From contig NZ_JTJC03000017.1 of assembly GCF_000817735.3 (NCBI RefSeq), positions 1 through 64,000 on the forward strand: a stretch of 64,000 nucleotides of DNA, read 5' to 3'. The position numbers and the translations under genes were made by a program. The DNA is from Scytonema millei VB511283. GTDB lineage: Bacteria > Cyanobacteriota > Cyanobacteriia > Cyanobacteriales > Chroococcidiopsidaceae. A model generated the notes under the pieces. It saw only the letters and a list, made by a program, of their open reading frames with translations. It was not told the DNA's origin and did no database searches. This document shows, one piece after another, positions 1 to 9,238 of the stretch; position 1 is the stretch's first letter, and each line of letters begins with the position of its first letter.

Positions 1-59
1 TTTACTCATGTCGCTCTCTCGGTGCTGTGTACTAGTTATTCGCAGCTTACACCGAGTGA

Positions 60-344
60 GCTTTTTTACTACCCAACCCACTTTTCAAACACCCTCTTAA
101 CGAGGCTGATAACTTAGCTCCCGATCGCTCTACAGAAATTGCTCAATCAAATTATAAGACTGAGCGAATTCTCAGCTTGCTCGATGGCACGTTGTATCAA
201 AGTGTCATTGATGAATCGGGCATTCAGGAGCAACAAAAGTTAGTCGTGTTGATGACTTGCAATACGACACAAAGATTAGATCCGGCGATGTTACGCAAAG
301 GAAGGATAGATTCGATCTACGAGTTCACCCACCAATTCGTGTAA
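60..344 (+). pseudogene. Fragment of an AAA-type ATPase
   Basis: An open frame with no usable start codon runs from just after a TGA at 57-59 to a TAA at 342-344. It encodes a segment with LLDG, a hydrophobic strand followed by TCNTTQRLDPAMLRKGRID, and a stop shortly afterwards. The N-T-x-x-x-LDPA(M/L)(L/I)R-x-GRID pattern is the sensor-1/second-region-of-homology signature of AAA ATPases. Walker A and the lid domain are absent, so this is a decayed or truncated copy. The N-terminal part may lie outside the window or be frameshifted in the first 60 bases. The family assignment rests on this one motif. Confidence 0.5.
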
Positions 345-360
345 TTTAGTCACATTGAAT

Positions 361-609
361 TCAATTCTGCTGAGAATTGAGCCGCTTTGTTACCCAACTC
401 GCTAACCCACTAATAATCGTTCCAGCCATGAGAATACCGATCGCGGGAGTAAAAACAGGTTGCCACAGCTTATACCATAAGTCTAAACCCAAAGGTAAAT
501 GCAAGACGTGACCAGTAACCGCGATCGCCAGCCAGAAGAAAGCAAAGAGGACGAGAAAGAAATCTGCTACTAGGGCAAGATTTATCCATTTGAGAAATTG
601 CTCTTTCAT
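361..609 (-). CDS. Small two-helix membrane protein, unknown function
   Basis: An 82-residue protein with two hydrophobic segments (about residues 13-33 and 51-70) joined by a loop rich in Leu, Pro and Trp, and a short polar C-terminus. The look is that of an inner or thylakoid membrane protein with both ends on one side. It starts with ATG, 7 bp after the stop of the MTA phosphorylase gene on the same strand, so the two are probably cotranscribed. I do not recognise a named family. Confidence 0.7.
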   Translation of the reverse strand: MKEQFLKWINLALVADFFLVLFAFFWLAIAVTGHVLHLPLGLDLWYKLWQPVFTPAIGILMAGTIISGLASWVTKRLNSQQN

Positions 610-616
610 ATCAATT

Positions 617-1489
617 TCATAGATATTTCTTCAACAACAGACCCAATTTTTCTTGAGTTGCCACAGGCACTTTATTTAGGGGTGTAAGAATAGCATACTT
701 TAAAGCGGAGTGCGCTTCTGAGGCAGGAGGATTTTTACTCAAGCGCCGTACCGTTTCTTGAATCACCATTTGGGCATTCTTGGCATTACGTTGCAGGTTA
801 GCAATTACCATCTCGACGGTAACGCTGTCGTGGTCTGGATGCCAGCAGTCATAATCTGTTACCAGGGCTAGGGTAGCGTAGGCAATTTCTGCTTCTCTGG
901 CTAACTTTGCCTCTGGTAAGTTGGTCATACCGATAACCGTTGCACCCCAACTGCGGTACAGGTGAGATTCTGCTTTGGTAGAAAAGGCTGGACCCTCCAT
1001 GCAAACGTAAGTGCCGCCACGATGTAGGGTAACATCTGAAAGATTGAGACTGGCGATCGCCTCAGCTACAACTCCCGCTAGTCGATCGCATACTGGATCG
1101 GCAAAAGCAATATGGGCGACAATTCCCTCGCCAAAGAAAGTCGAGATGCGATTTTTCGTGCGATCGATAAATTGATCGGGTACGACCATATCTAAAGGTT
1201 TCGCTTCCTCCTTCAAGGAACCAACAGCAGACGCAGAGATGATGTATTCTACGCCTAACTGTTTCATAGCGTAGATATTGGCACGAAACGGTAATTCTGA
1301 AGGTAAAAGCGTATGATTGCGACCGTGGCGGGCGAGAAAAGCTACCCGCGTTCCTTCTATGGTTCCTGTGATTAAAGCATCTGAGGGCGCACCAAAAGGC
1401 GTATCAACTTGCAACTCTTCTACATCCTGAAGTGCTTCCATTTTGTAGAGTCCGCTGCCTCCAATGATGCCAATTTTTGCCTCTGCCAC
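617..1489 (-). CDS. mtnP: S-methyl-5'-thioadenosine phosphorylase
   Basis: Cytosolic enzyme that splits 5'-methylthioadenosine with phosphate to adenine and 5-methylthioribose-1-phosphate, in methionine and polyamine salvage. The 290-residue protein has the family N-terminus [11 protein letters not shown], the phosphate-binding RHGRNH segment, SAVGSL, the [13 protein letters not shown] stretch and the [19 protein letters not shown] block typical of MTAP/PNP-II enzymes. A longer frame begins with TTG at 1507, but the GTG at 1489 is preferred. It gives the family-typical start (M)AEAKIG and has GGAG 8 bases upstream. It is followed closely by the small membrane protein gene at 361-609. Confidence 0.93.
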   Translation of the reverse strand: MAEAKIGIIGGSGLYKMEALQDVEELQVDTPFGAPSDALITGTIEGTRVAFLARHGRNHTLLPSELPFRANIYAMKQLGVEYIISASAVGSLKEEAKPLDMVVPDQFIDRTKNRISTFFGEGIVAHIAFADPVCDRLAGVVAEAIASLNLSDVTLHRGGTYVCMEGPAFSTKAESHLYRSWGATVIGMTNLPEAKLAREAEIAYATLALVTDYDCWHPDHDSVTVEMVIANLQRNAKNAQMVIQETVRRLSKNPPASEAHSALKYAILTPLNKVPVATQEKLGLLLKKYL

Positions 1490-1625
1490 GATTTTCGCTC
1501 CACGCAATGCTGCAACGTCAGATTATTCTAAGGCAAATAAGCAACAAAAAACCGCTGCAATCAATTGGCAAGATTGTCAAGCGGCTGACCTCTGGAGTAT
1601 TTAGCTGTCTCCAATATTTGCAGGA

Positions 1626-2003
1626 TTAAATGATTCCCGGTCCTTTGTGGCGTTGGTCGCCTTCTTCAGTCAGCTTGCCTTGTTCGTCTTCATCCAGTGC
1701 TTCTAATGTTTGCTGGCGTTCGGCTTCTTCTGCTTCTTTAATAGCGGTGCGATCGCCTGGAGTTTCGTAATACATTTCGGGTTCAACTGCATAGTTATTC
1801 GCTAAACCCTCTTGGTCTACAGTAGCGCCGCCTGTAACGTTGAGGCTTTCAGCACCAGCTTGTTCTTCAGCTGTTTCCCGATAATTTTCACCTTCACGAT
1901 CCATACGAGCTGCTACCTCTGCTGGAATAATGCCACGATCTGCCGTCGAGGTATCCATCTCGTCATTACGGGTAACTTTTTCTTTAGATCTTGCTTCACT
2001 CAT
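1626..2003 (-). CDS. Acidic, probably disordered hypothetical protein
   Basis: A 125-residue protein very rich in Glu, Asp, Ala and Gly, without hydrophobic segments. The C-terminal half is dominated by EEAERQQTLEALDEDEQGKLTEEG, which suggests an extended, highly charged soluble protein. The start at 2003 (MSEARSKEK) is chosen over an in-frame start 13 codons upstream because GGGAG lies about 7 bases before it. No catalytic motif is visible. The composition resembles small stress-related cyanobacterial proteins, but that is only an impression. Confidence 0.65.
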   Translation of the reverse strand: MSEARSKEKVTRNDEMDTSTADRGIIPAEVAARMDREGENYRETAEEQAGAESLNVTGGATVDQEGLANNYAVEPEMYYETPGDRTAIKEAEEAERQQTLEALDEDEQGKLTEEGDQRHKGPGII

Positions 2004-2313
2004 GAATTTTCTCCCAATAAATTTGTTTATCGTTGGGATCAATGTAAAACTTTCCTTTAGCTAGATGGATCTACCTTTTGGAGAGTTTGTGTCAGATATA
2101 AGAATTGAATATCTCTATCTCAAGATGTAATTTGAGTTAGATTCGTCAGCAATCTTTAATAGCTCAAAAACTAAAAAATAAAATAAAGCTTAGTTATTTT
2201 ATGCAGTCACATCGTAGTTTTTTCTGCTAACTGCTGATTTCTGACCTCTTGTTGTCATATTTGCATCATTTTTATACTGAAAGCTAGAAGCAGAATATTG
2301 GAGGCAAACAACT

Positions 2314-2745
2314 ATGAAGCATGGAGCGTTCTTGAGTTTAGCCTTGACAGCAGTTGTGGGCGCGATCGCCATTCCTATGCTGCCTAGCTTTGCCCAGGCG
2401 CAAAGTACAACGAGAATTGGCAATCTACAGCAACGTGCCAGAGGTACGGTCATTTCTGGCGAAGTCGTCAGCGTTGTTGGTAACGATTTCACCCTCAGAG
2501 ATGGTTCGGGAGAAATTATTGTCGATGCTGGTCCCCGTTGGTGGCGAGAAATTAATCTCAAACCAGGGGAAGAAGTGACTGTAAGGGGTGAGATTAGCAA
2601 AAAAAGTGGCGAGTTTGATGTCTTTTCTATCACTCGTGCTAATGGTTCCACGATTGAAATTCGCCCTGCTGAGGGTCCGCCACCTTGGGCAGGCAAGCCA
2701 AAGCCCGAACGTCTGCCCGCAGCGACTCAACCAGTAAAACCATAA
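2314..2745 (+). CDS. Exported small beta-barrel (OB-like) protein
   Basis: A 143-residue protein beginning with a Sec signal peptide: MKHG, a hydrophobic core to about residue 24, and a likely cleavage after SFAQA. The mature part has alternating beta-strand patterns (ISGEVVSVVGNDFTLRDGSGEIIVDAG ... EEVTVRGEI) that look like an OB fold of the periplasmic YgiW/BOF type. A proline-rich tail follows (PPPWAGKPKPERLP). GGAGG about 10 bases upstream supports the start. The function is unknown; OB-fold membership is inferred from strand pattern only. Confidence 0.75.
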   Translation: MKHGAFLSLALTAVVGAIAIPMLPSFAQAQSTTRIGNLQQRARGTVISGEVVSVVGNDFTLRDGSGEIIVDAGPRWWREINLKPGEEVTVRGEISKKSGEFDVFSITRANGSTIEIRPAEGPPPWAGKPKPERLPAATQPVKP

Positions 2746-2791
2746 AGTGGTACTGCTGTAAAACTAGAGCGATTGGCAAGAGAAATACAAC

Positions 2792-2902
2792 ATGCAGCAA
2801 CGACGGATGCTACAGCTACTCGCGATCGCCCTCAGTATTAATAGCTTAGTATTCGTCGGCTGCACTCAACAGCGTCAGTTTGGCAGAGAAAACCAAACAT
2901 AA
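2792..2902 (+). CDS. Very small lipoprotein
   Basis: A 36-codon frame starting MQQRRMLQLLAIALS with a short hydrophobic stretch ending LVFVGC and then the polar tail TQQRQFGRENQT. The basic N-terminus, the hydrophobic core and a lipobox-like V-F-V-G-C are the features of a lipoprotein signal, which would leave a mature peptide of only about 13 residues. It lies 46 bp after the OB-like exported protein and may be in the same transcript. Because it is so short, chance cannot be excluded. Confidence 0.45.
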   Translation: MQQRRMLQLLAIALSINSLVFVGCTQQRQFGRENQT

Positions 2903-2989
2903 CTTAATTCCTAACGTTCGGATTCTACAGCGACAGCTTGACCATTGACATGCAGAATGATGGTGTATAGAGATAAAAGCACGATTATG

Positions 2990-3799
2990 ATGAAAGGATT
3001 AAAAGGTAAAAATGTACTGGTGACTGGTGCGACGAGTGGAATCGGACAAGCAATTGCCATTCGTCTCGCTGCTGAAGGATGCAATATTGCCATTAACTAT
3101 CGTAAAAGCCCTGAAGCTGCTGAAGATACTGAAGAGATGGCAATGCAAAAAGCATGTGGTGATATTGAAAACTGTGGTGTCAAATCTTTGCTGGTGCAAG
3201 GAGATGTTTCTAAAGAAGAAGACATCATTAACATGGTTAACACTGCGATCGAAAGATTTGGCAGTTTAGATATTCTGGTTAATAATGCTGGAATTCAAAC
3301 TGAAGCCAATTCTCACGAAATTGAAACGGCAGAGTTTGACCAAGTGCTAACAGTTAATTTGCGAGGTGCTTTTTTGTGCGCCCGTGAAACTATCAAACAC
3401 ATGCTCTCCCAAAATCGCTCGGGAATTATTATCAACATTTCTAGCGTTCACGAAATTATTCCCAGACCGATGTATCTCAGCTATTCCATCAGTAAAGGTG
3501 GAATGGAAAACATGACTAAAACCTTAGCATTAGAGTATGCCAATCGAGGAATTCGAGTTAACGCTGTTGCACCAGGAGCCACGATTACACCGATTAACGA
3601 AGCTTGGACAGATGACCCAGAAAAGAAGGCAGTCGTTGAAAGTCACATACCGATGGGTCGTGCTGGTACTGCCGAAGAAATGGCAGCAGCAGTTGCTTTT
3701 TTAGCTTCGGATGAAGCCGCATACATTACCGGACAAACCCTATTTGTTGATGGCGGATTGACGCTTTATGCAGATTTTCGAGAAGCTTGGTCAGCTTGA
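2990..3799 (+). CDS. Short-chain dehydrogenase/reductase, glucose 1-dehydrogenase type
   Basis: A cytosolic NAD(P)-dependent oxidoreductase of 269 residues. It has the Rossmann motif TGATSGIG, NNAG in strand 4, a Ser in NISSVHE and YSISKGG as the catalytic Tyr-Lys pair. It ends in the DGGLTLY pattern that marks classical SDRs of the glucose-1-dehydrogenase group. The frame is open further upstream from a TTG at 2945, but the ATG at 2990 (MKGLKGKNVLVTG) fits family length. A Lys/Glu-rich stretch between the first helix and strand 3 is somewhat longer than usual. The true substrate cannot be read from sequence. Confidence 0.88.
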   Translation: MKGLKGKNVLVTGATSGIGQAIAIRLAAEGCNIAINYRKSPEAAEDTEEMAMQKACGDIENCGVKSLLVQGDVSKEEDIINMVNTAIERFGSLDILVNNAGIQTEANSHEIETAEFDQVLTVNLRGAFLCARETIKHMLSQNRSGIIINISSVHEIIPRPMYLSYSISKGGMENMTKTLALEYANRGIRVNAVAPGATITPINEAWTDDPEKKAVVESHIPMGRAGTAEEMAAAVAFLASDEAAYITGQTLFVDGGLTLYADFREAWSA

Positions 3800-3801
3800 T
3801 T

Positions 3802-3834
3802 GAAAGTCAAAAGTCAAAAATCAAAAGTCAAACA
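3802..3834 (+). repeat. AAAAGTC short tandem repeat
   Basis: About four imperfect copies of the heptamer AAAAGTC directly after the dehydrogenase stop codon. The same unit recurs after chlN (14525-14570) and inside the decarboxylase gene (around 42570-42600). Confidence 0.7.
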
Positions 3835-3934
3835 ATGGAAGTTTAAACGAATGAAGTTACTTTACAAACAATGATACTCTTAATTTAAACTAAAACCTTT
3901 TTGGCACTGACTACTAATTAAATTGATAAACAAC

Positions 3935-5314
3935 ATGTGGGAAAAAGAAGCCTGGAAGCTACTAGAAACCTCCATTATCTACTACCAAGGGCGACCGATT
4001 GGCACGCTGGCAGCGCAAGATCCAGAACTAGAAGCACTCAACTACGACCAGTGTTTTATTCGCGATTTCGTCCCTTGTGCCTTAGTATTTCTCATGCATG
4101 GCAAGACAGAAATTGTGCGTAATTTCCTGATAGAAACGCTGGCAATGCAACAGAATCACGATCGCGAGATGGATTGCTTTGCGCCAGGACCAGGCTTGAT
4201 GCCCGCTAGCTTTAAAGTGGAACATGACGGCGACAAAGAATACATAGAATCTGACTTTGGCGAAAGCGCGATTGCTCGCGTCCCTCCCGTCGATTCTTGT
4301 CTGTGGTGGATTCTGCTTTTACGAGCTTATGTCAAAGCTACAGGCGACATTACGCTAGCTCATCAATCGGATTTTCAAACGGGCATGAAACTGATCCTAG
4401 ATTTATGTCTAGTGCATCGGTTTTCCATGTATCCTACCCTCCCAGTTCTAGATGGCTCGTTTATGATTGACCGTCGCATGGGAGTTTACGGGCATCCTTT
4501 AGAAATTCAAGTATTATTCTATGCTGCTTTACGGACTGCCAAAGAATTATTATTATCAGAAAATGGCGGCGATCGCTATCTTGATGCTATTCATCAAAGA
4601 TTAGGCGCTTTAAATTACCACGTTCGCGAGTACTACTGGTTAGATTTACAACGGTTGAATGAAATTTATCGCTTTAAGAGTGATGAATTTGGTCAAGAAG
4701 TGGCAAACAAATTTAATATTTATGCTGAATCAATTCCCAATTGGTTAACTGAGTGGTTGCCCGAAACCGGAGGCTACTTAGCTGGAAATCTGCGACCAGG
4801 ACAAATGGATTTTCGCTTTTTTACACTGGGAAATCTGTTGGCAATTTTAGTTTCCTTGGCTAGCGAATCGGAATCACAAAGCATTATGGATTTGTTTGAA
4901 CAGCGCTGGCACGATTTGATTGGCTTTATGCCTTTGAAAATTTGTTTTCCTGCTTTAGAAGGTTTAGAGTGGCGGATCGTGACTGGATGTGACCCGAAAA
5001 ATATCCCTTGGTCTTATCATAATGGTGGTAGCTGGGCAGTTTTACTCTGGTTATTTGCTGCCGCAGCCCAGAAAACAGGACGACAAGAACTGGCGAGTAG
5101 AGCGATCGCGCTGGCTGAAACTCGTTTAGTTCAAGATAAATATCCCGAATATTATGACGGTAAGAATGGACGTTTAATCGGTAAAGAAGCCAGAAGTTAT
5201 CAAACTTGGACGATCGCAGGTTTGTTAGCAGCAAAAGAGATAATGAATAATCCAAAACATATTGAATTATTCAGTTTTGAGGAGGGAATCGAAAGTCCAG
5301 GTTGTCACTTGTAG
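3935..5314 (+). CDS. Alkaline/neutral invertase, glycoside hydrolase family 100
   Basis: A 459-residue cytosolic enzyme expected to hydrolyse sucrose to glucose and fructose. It shows the GH100 hallmarks: [76 protein letters not shown] and [15 protein letters not shown]. Length matches cyanobacterial InvA, and it lacks the N-terminal extension of plant enzymes. The ATG at 3935 is preferred to a TTG four codons earlier. No sucrose synthesis genes are nearby, so it appears to be a single transcription unit. Confidence 0.93.
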   Translation: MWEKEAWKLLETSIIYYQGRPIGTLAAQDPELEALNYDQCFIRDFVPCALVFLMHGKTEIVRNFLIETLAMQQNHDREMDCFAPGPGLMPASFKVEHDGDKEYIESDFGESAIARVPPVDSCLWWILLLRAYVKATGDITLAHQSDFQTGMKLILDLCLVHRFSMYPTLPVLDGSFMIDRRMGVYGHPLEIQVLFYAALRTAKELLLSENGGDRYLDAIHQRLGALNYHVREYYWLDLQRLNEIYRFKSDEFGQEVANKFNIYAESIPNWLTEWLPETGGYLAGNLRPGQMDFRFFTLGNLLAILVSLASESESQSIMDLFEQRWHDLIGFMPLKICFPALEGLEWRIVTGCDPKNIPWSYHNGGSWAVLLWLFAAAAQKTGRQELASRAIALAETRLVQDKYPEYYDGKNGRLIGKEARSYQTWTIAGLLAAKEIMNNPKHIELFSFEEGIESPGCHL

Positions 5315-5594
5315 TCATTGCGAGCTACTCAGGGCGATCGCTCCAACTCACTAATATAGCCAATGAAATCATTGGTAATGCAAGCAGCCAATTTTCCCCT
5401 AACACAGATTCTCCAGTCAGAGCCGATCTATCTCACAGCGTGGCAATATGTAGAGGCAAATAATAAGGGGTGCAGTTATAGTTTGCACCCCAGTTTTGAC
5501 ATAGAGTTTTAAATTTAGAATTGAACTGTTGTTATATAGCTTCAAGACGCTGGCGCTAGATTTCGGAAAATCTACTCTTGGTTGAGGTTTATTT

Positions 5595-6170
5595 GTGTTT
5601 ATCGATTACATCACGCTGATGTTGATTAACATGGTCGCTGGGTTGTTTTTACTGGCGTACTATGTCTATGCTGGCTTGGACGATCCCTACCAAAACAAAT
5701 GGATTCCTGGGTTTGGAATTACGGGCGCGATTGCACTCACCACTGGATTGCACATGACTTTAACCTGGACTGTCAGAGGCAGTTTCAATATTGCATTTGG
5801 TGAAACGAGCGTTCTGTTTGGGATTCTGTTTATTGGTACCTCTATCAGCTTGGCAAAAGGCTGGGAGTTAATTACTCTAGCAATTTATGGTTTCTTTGCT
5901 GGGCTAGTCGCAATCGTAGTAGGCGTACGCCTGATAAACTTGGGATTGACGAAACAACCTATCCTCTCAGGCATCGGCTTCATTTTGACGGGATTAGCCG
6001 GAGTTTGTGCCGCACCAACACTCTGGTACTTCAAAAATAACCGTTGGTGGCGAATCATTGGAGCAGTCGGATTAATTGCCGCTGCATTAATTTGGGCGCT
6101 GACCGGATACATGGCTTATTGGAGTCACTTAGATACTTTTCAGCAGTGGGTTCCCGCACCAATGCGGTAG
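5595..6170 (+). CDS. DUF981-type integral membrane protein
   Basis: A 191-residue protein with about six hydrophobic helices starting MFIDYITLMLINMVAGLFLL. The pattern YAGLDDPYQNKWIPGFGITGAIAL and GLHMTLTWTVRGSFNIAFGETSVLFG fits the DUF981 family of predicted membrane proteins, for which no function is established. It uses GTG at 5595, preceded by a GAGG-like sequence about 8 bases upstream. It converges on the msrB gene, with a hairpin between the two. Confidence 0.75.
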   Translation: MFIDYITLMLINMVAGLFLLAYYVYAGLDDPYQNKWIPGFGITGAIALTTGLHMTLTWTVRGSFNIAFGETSVLFGILFIGTSISLAKGWELITLAIYGFFAGLVAIVVGVRLINLGLTKQPILSGIGFILTGLAGVCAAPTLWYFKNNRWWRIIGAVGLIAAALIWALTGYMAYWSHLDTFQQWVPAPMR

Positions 6171-6247
6171 CCACGGCAACCAAATTGCCCAGTCGCGATC
6201 GTCAATGCCTTTGATAGCCTTTGTCAATTGGATGAGAGACAAGATCT

Positions 6248-6276
6248 GTAGGGGCGCTTTCTCTGTGCGCCCCTAC
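6248..6276. terminator. GTAGGGGCGC palindrome at a convergent gene end
   Basis: A perfect 10-bp stem (GTAGGGGCGC and its complement) with a 9-base loop, between the stop codons of the DUF981 gene (+) and msrB (-). There is no T-run, so bidirectional termination is inferred from position and stem strength. It is one of several related palindromes at convergent ends in this window. Confidence 0.55.
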
Positions 6277-6294
6277 GAGTACATCGCTGTCTTA

Positions 6295-6792
6295 TCAGCT
6301 AGGAACAAAGTTCATTGCCACACCATTCATGCAATAACGCTTGCCAGTCGGTTTGGGACCATCATCGAAGACATGACCCAAATGCCCGCCACAGCGACGA
6401 CAATGGACTTCAACTCTGGTCATAAACAGTGACTTATCTACAGATGTCGCGATCGCACCTTCAATCGGAGTAAAAAAGCTGGGCCAGCCAGTACCGCTGT
6501 CAAATTTAGTCTCCGATGTAAATAGCGGTAGGTCGCAACCAGCACAAACATACGTACCTTTGCCATATTGCTTATCTAAGGGACTCGTCCTAGCCCGTTC
6601 GGTTCCGTGTTGGCGCAGGACGCGAAACTGTTCTGGTGTTAATGTTTCGCGCCACTCTGCCTCAGGTTTTTCGATTTCAAATTCATTCTTTGCCGTTGCC
6701 ATATCATTCGATCTCCAAGGTAGATAACGCGATAACAACGCCGTGCCAACTACTGCTGCACCAGCGTGTAAAAAATGTCGTTTTTTCATCAT
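6295..6792 (-). CDS. msrB: Peptide-methionine (R)-S-oxide reductase with N-terminal signal
   Basis: Reduces methionine-R-sulfoxide in proteins. The 165-residue sequence has the full MsrB domain: zinc cysteines CAGC (83, 86) and CRRC (131, 134), the GWPSFF block, HLGHVFDDGP, and the catalytic Cys154 in RYCMN. In front of the domain is a 30-residue leader, MMKKRHFLHAGAAVVGTALL, with a basic Lys-Lys-Arg patch and a hydrophobic core. This suggests export or membrane tethering, while most MsrB proteins are cytosolic. The leader has a Tat-like layout but lacks a true RR pair. The resolving cysteine cannot be assigned. Confidence 0.92.
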   Translation of the reverse strand: MMKKRHFLHAGAAVVGTALLSRYLPWRSNDMATAKNEFEIEKPEAEWRETLTPEQFRVLRQHGTERARTSPLDKQYGKGTYVCAGCDLPLFTSETKFDSGTGWPSFFTPIEGAIATSVDKSLFMTRVEVHCRRCGGHLGHVFDDGPKPTGKRYCMNGVAMNFVPS

Positions 6793-7054
6793 CTATTATT
6801 ATTCTGACTGATGAGTTGTGGAAACGCGATCGCCCCCAATACAAGCTAAGCAAAAACTCTGAGTTCCGGCTGAGATGAAAATTAAAGCTAGCTAAGAATC
6901 ATTGACTTCTGACTTCCTCGATCGTTTATCTGTAGAATTATTGTCAATAGTTCGCAATTACTCCAATCCCGAACCATTAAGGCTGGGACTAGGCATTCTT
7001 ACTTGCTCTATTTGTTAATTCGTCGTTAATTTGTCATCGTCAGAGATCGAGCTT

Positions 7055-7852
7055 ATGAAAGGATTGTCAACCAAAAATCTCTCTTTAGCTTACGACGGTA
7101 CGCCGATTATCCATGACTTGAATTTGGCAATCCCTAGCGGACAAATTACTGCTTTAGTCGGTGCAAATGGTTGTGGTAAATCAACCTTATTACGGGGACT
7201 AGCCAGATTACTCAAACCTCGTGGCGGTGCGGTCTATCTCAATAGCAGTTCGATTTTACAGCTTTCTACCAAAGAAGTTGCCCAGCAGTTGGGAATTTTA
7301 CCCCAAGCTCCAGTCGCACCAGAAGGATTAACAGTACGAGACTTAGTAGCACAAGGGCGTTATCCTTATCAAAACTGGTTGCAACAGTGGTCGGTACAGG
7401 ATGAAAAAATCGTTCAACAGGCGCTGTTGACTACAGATTTACTAGATCTTGCCGAGCGATCGCTTGACACTTTATCAGGCGGACAACGACAGCGAGCTTG
7501 GATTGCGATGGCTTTGGCGCAAGATACGGAGATTTTACTTTTGGACGAACCGACGACTTTTCTCGATTTAGCCCACCAGATAGAAGTTTTAGATTTGTTG
7601 TATGAGTTAAACCATCAGGGACGGACAATCGTGATGGTGTTGCATGACTTAAATCAAGCGTGTCGTTATGCCGATTATTTAGTAGCTGTCAAAGATGGTC
7701 GAATTTTTGCCGCTGGATCGCCCAAGCTAGTAATAACTGAAGATACGATCCAAGAGGTTTTCGATCTGGAGTGTCGTATCGTTGCCGATCCAGTTTTGGG
7801 AACCCCAATGTGCGTACCGATAGGACGTAAGGGCAAGGGAAATAGATCGTAA
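7055..7852 (+). CDS. ABC transporter ATP-binding protein, iron-siderophore type
   Basis: A 265-residue nucleotide-binding subunit with Walker [10 protein letters not shown] (36-44), Q-loop QLGILPQAP, signature [17 protein letters not shown], Walker [13 protein letters not shown] and the switch His in [13 protein letters not shown]. This motif set is typical of FecE/FhuC-class ATPases for ferric siderophores, haem or cobalamin. The ATG at 7055 is preferred over an upstream TTG at 7031 because GAG precedes it and [11 protein letters not shown] fits the family. No permease or binding protein is adjacent, so its partners must be elsewhere. Confidence 0.88.
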   Translation: MKGLSTKNLSLAYDGTPIIHDLNLAIPSGQITALVGANGCGKSTLLRGLARLLKPRGGAVYLNSSSILQLSTKEVAQQLGILPQAPVAPEGLTVRDLVAQGRYPYQNWLQQWSVQDEKIVQQALLTTDLLDLAERSLDTLSGGQRQRAWIAMALAQDTEILLLDEPTTFLDLAHQIEVLDLLYELNHQGRTIVMVLHDLNQACRYADYLVAVKDGRIFAAGSPKLVITEDTIQEVFDLECRIVADPVLGTPMCVPIGRKGKGNRS

Positions 7853-7930
7853 AGTTATCAGGGAGCAGAGAGCAGGGAGCAGGGAGGAAGAGAGCTGCTC
7901 TTGAGCTGGGGGAGAAAGAACCCAACAGCC

Positions 7931-7976
7931 GACTTACGACTTACGACTTACGACTTACGACTTACGACTTACGACT
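7931..7976 (+). repeat. GACTTAC heptamer array
   Basis: About 6.5 perfect tandem copies of GACTTAC, directly upstream of the glycosyltransferase start. Just before it (7862-7889) are GGGAGCA-type copies. The reverse complement array (GTAAGTC) recurs at 42853-42884. Confidence 0.9.
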
Positions 7977-7988
7977 CACCTGTTGCTA

Positions 7989-9224
7989 ATGACTACCATC
8001 GCTATTATTGCTGGTACATATCAACCCGATCGCTGTGGTACTGCCCACTATACCGCTTATTTAAGACAAGCTCTGGCAGAACAGGGAGTGAATTCGATCG
8101 TACTCACAACTCAGGCTGCGGCGATCGCGATCGACGATCCTAACGTTAAGGGAGTTGTGACGGATTGGGGATTGTCTCAAATATTATCTCTAGTCCGTGC
8201 TGTCAAATCTACTGCTGCCGATCTGCTGCACATTCAACACGCAGCTGGGACGTACCGCTTTCAACGCCCGATTTTTCTCTTACCACTCCTGTTACGAGTT
8301 TTTGGCTACCGAAAACCAATTGTCACCACCGTGCATGAGTATGGTTGGTGGGAATGGCAACCAAGAGGAATTCCACCTCAGTTTTTGGAATGGCTGAAAA
8401 TGTGGGGACAACAGCGGGGATGGTGGGATCGAGAAGATGGTTTTTTACTCACGGGAAGCGATGCCATGATTACGACTAACGCCGAGGCAGAAAGTGTCAT
8501 CCTCAAACGAATGCCAAATTATACCGATCGCTTGCACCGAATTGCGATCGCTGCAAATATTACAGTAGTCCCGATCGATCGCCAACAGGAGCGACAGCAG
8601 CTACGACAGCAATTTGGTTGGTTGCCAGGTAGTTTTGTGGTTGTCTTTTTTGGCTTTCTGCACCCGGTTAAAGGAATCGAGTATCTATTATCGGCATTTA
8701 GGCAAGTTGTGACTCAACAGCCCCAGGCGCGATTGTTATTACTGGGAGGTGTAGAAAGTTTGGCTTTACAGGGAGAAGCAGCTAAATCTTATTGGGATCG
8801 GCTGCAACTATTAGTGAAGGAACTCCATCTGAGCGATCGCGTTTCGATGACGGGTTATGTCAGTGGTGAAACAGCTTCTCACTACCTCTCTGGAGCCGAT
8901 CTGGGCGTGTTACCCTTCAATCATGGTGTGACGCTCAAAAGCGGCTCCTTACTGGCTTTAATGGCGCATGGTTTGCCTGTAATTGCTACTCGCAGCACCC
9001 CACCAGATCCCGATTTATTAGCTGAAAATCTGCTGGAACTCATACCAACTCGTAATGTCGCAGCACTAACCGAGGCTTTGCTTAAACTCATTTTAGATAA
9101 ATCGAGATGCGATCGCCTCAGTGCCACAGCCAGTAAATTGAGCGATCGCTTTACCTGGTCTGCGATCGCCAAAGCACACACCGATATTTATCAGCAATTA
9201 CTAGCAACCAAGAAACAAAATTAA
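7989..9224 (+). CDS. Glycosyltransferase family 4 protein
   Basis: A 411-residue GT-B fold transferase. The N-terminal half has a GTYQPDRCGTAHYTAYL loop followed by strands and helices. The C-terminal half carries FVVVFFGFLHPVKGIEYLLSAF, LLLLGGVES, VSMTGYVSGETASHYLSGADLGVLPF and a GSLLALMAHGLPVIATRS block with the spacing of GT4 enzymes. It probably transfers a nucleotide-activated sugar to a lipid- or polysaccharide-linked acceptor. ATG at 7989 is chosen over a TTG two codons upstream. It converges on the membrane GT39-like gene, which suggests a small surface-polysaccharide locus, though the two are on opposite strands. Confidence 0.85.
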   Translation: MTTIAIIAGTYQPDRCGTAHYTAYLRQALAEQGVNSIVLTTQAAAIAIDDPNVKGVVTDWGLSQILSLVRAVKSTAADLLHIQHAAGTYRFQRPIFLLPLLLRVFGYRKPIVTTVHEYGWWEWQPRGIPPQFLEWLKMWGQQRGWWDREDGFLLTGSDAMITTNAEAESVILKRMPNYTDRLHRIAIAANITVVPIDRQQERQQLRQQFGWLPGSFVVVFFGFLHPVKGIEYLLSAFRQVVTQQPQARLLLLGGVESLALQGEAAKSYWDRLQLLVKELHLSDRVSMTGYVSGETASHYLSGADLGVLPFNHGVTLKSGSLLALMAHGLPVIATRSTPPDPDLLAENLLELIPTRNVAALTEALLKLILDKSRCDRLSATASKLSDRFTWSAIAKAHTDIYQQLLATKKQN

Positions 9225-9238
9225 CTGACAACCGATAA

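Noticed and set aside
1812-2060. Open frame on the plus strand, 82 codons
   Set aside because: It is antisense to the acidic protein gene at 1626-2003 and has no ribosome site or recognisable domain.
7931-7976. Regular repeats that might be read as a CRISPR array
   Set aside because: The 7-bp units abut with no spacers and no cas genes are present; they are short tandem heptamers.
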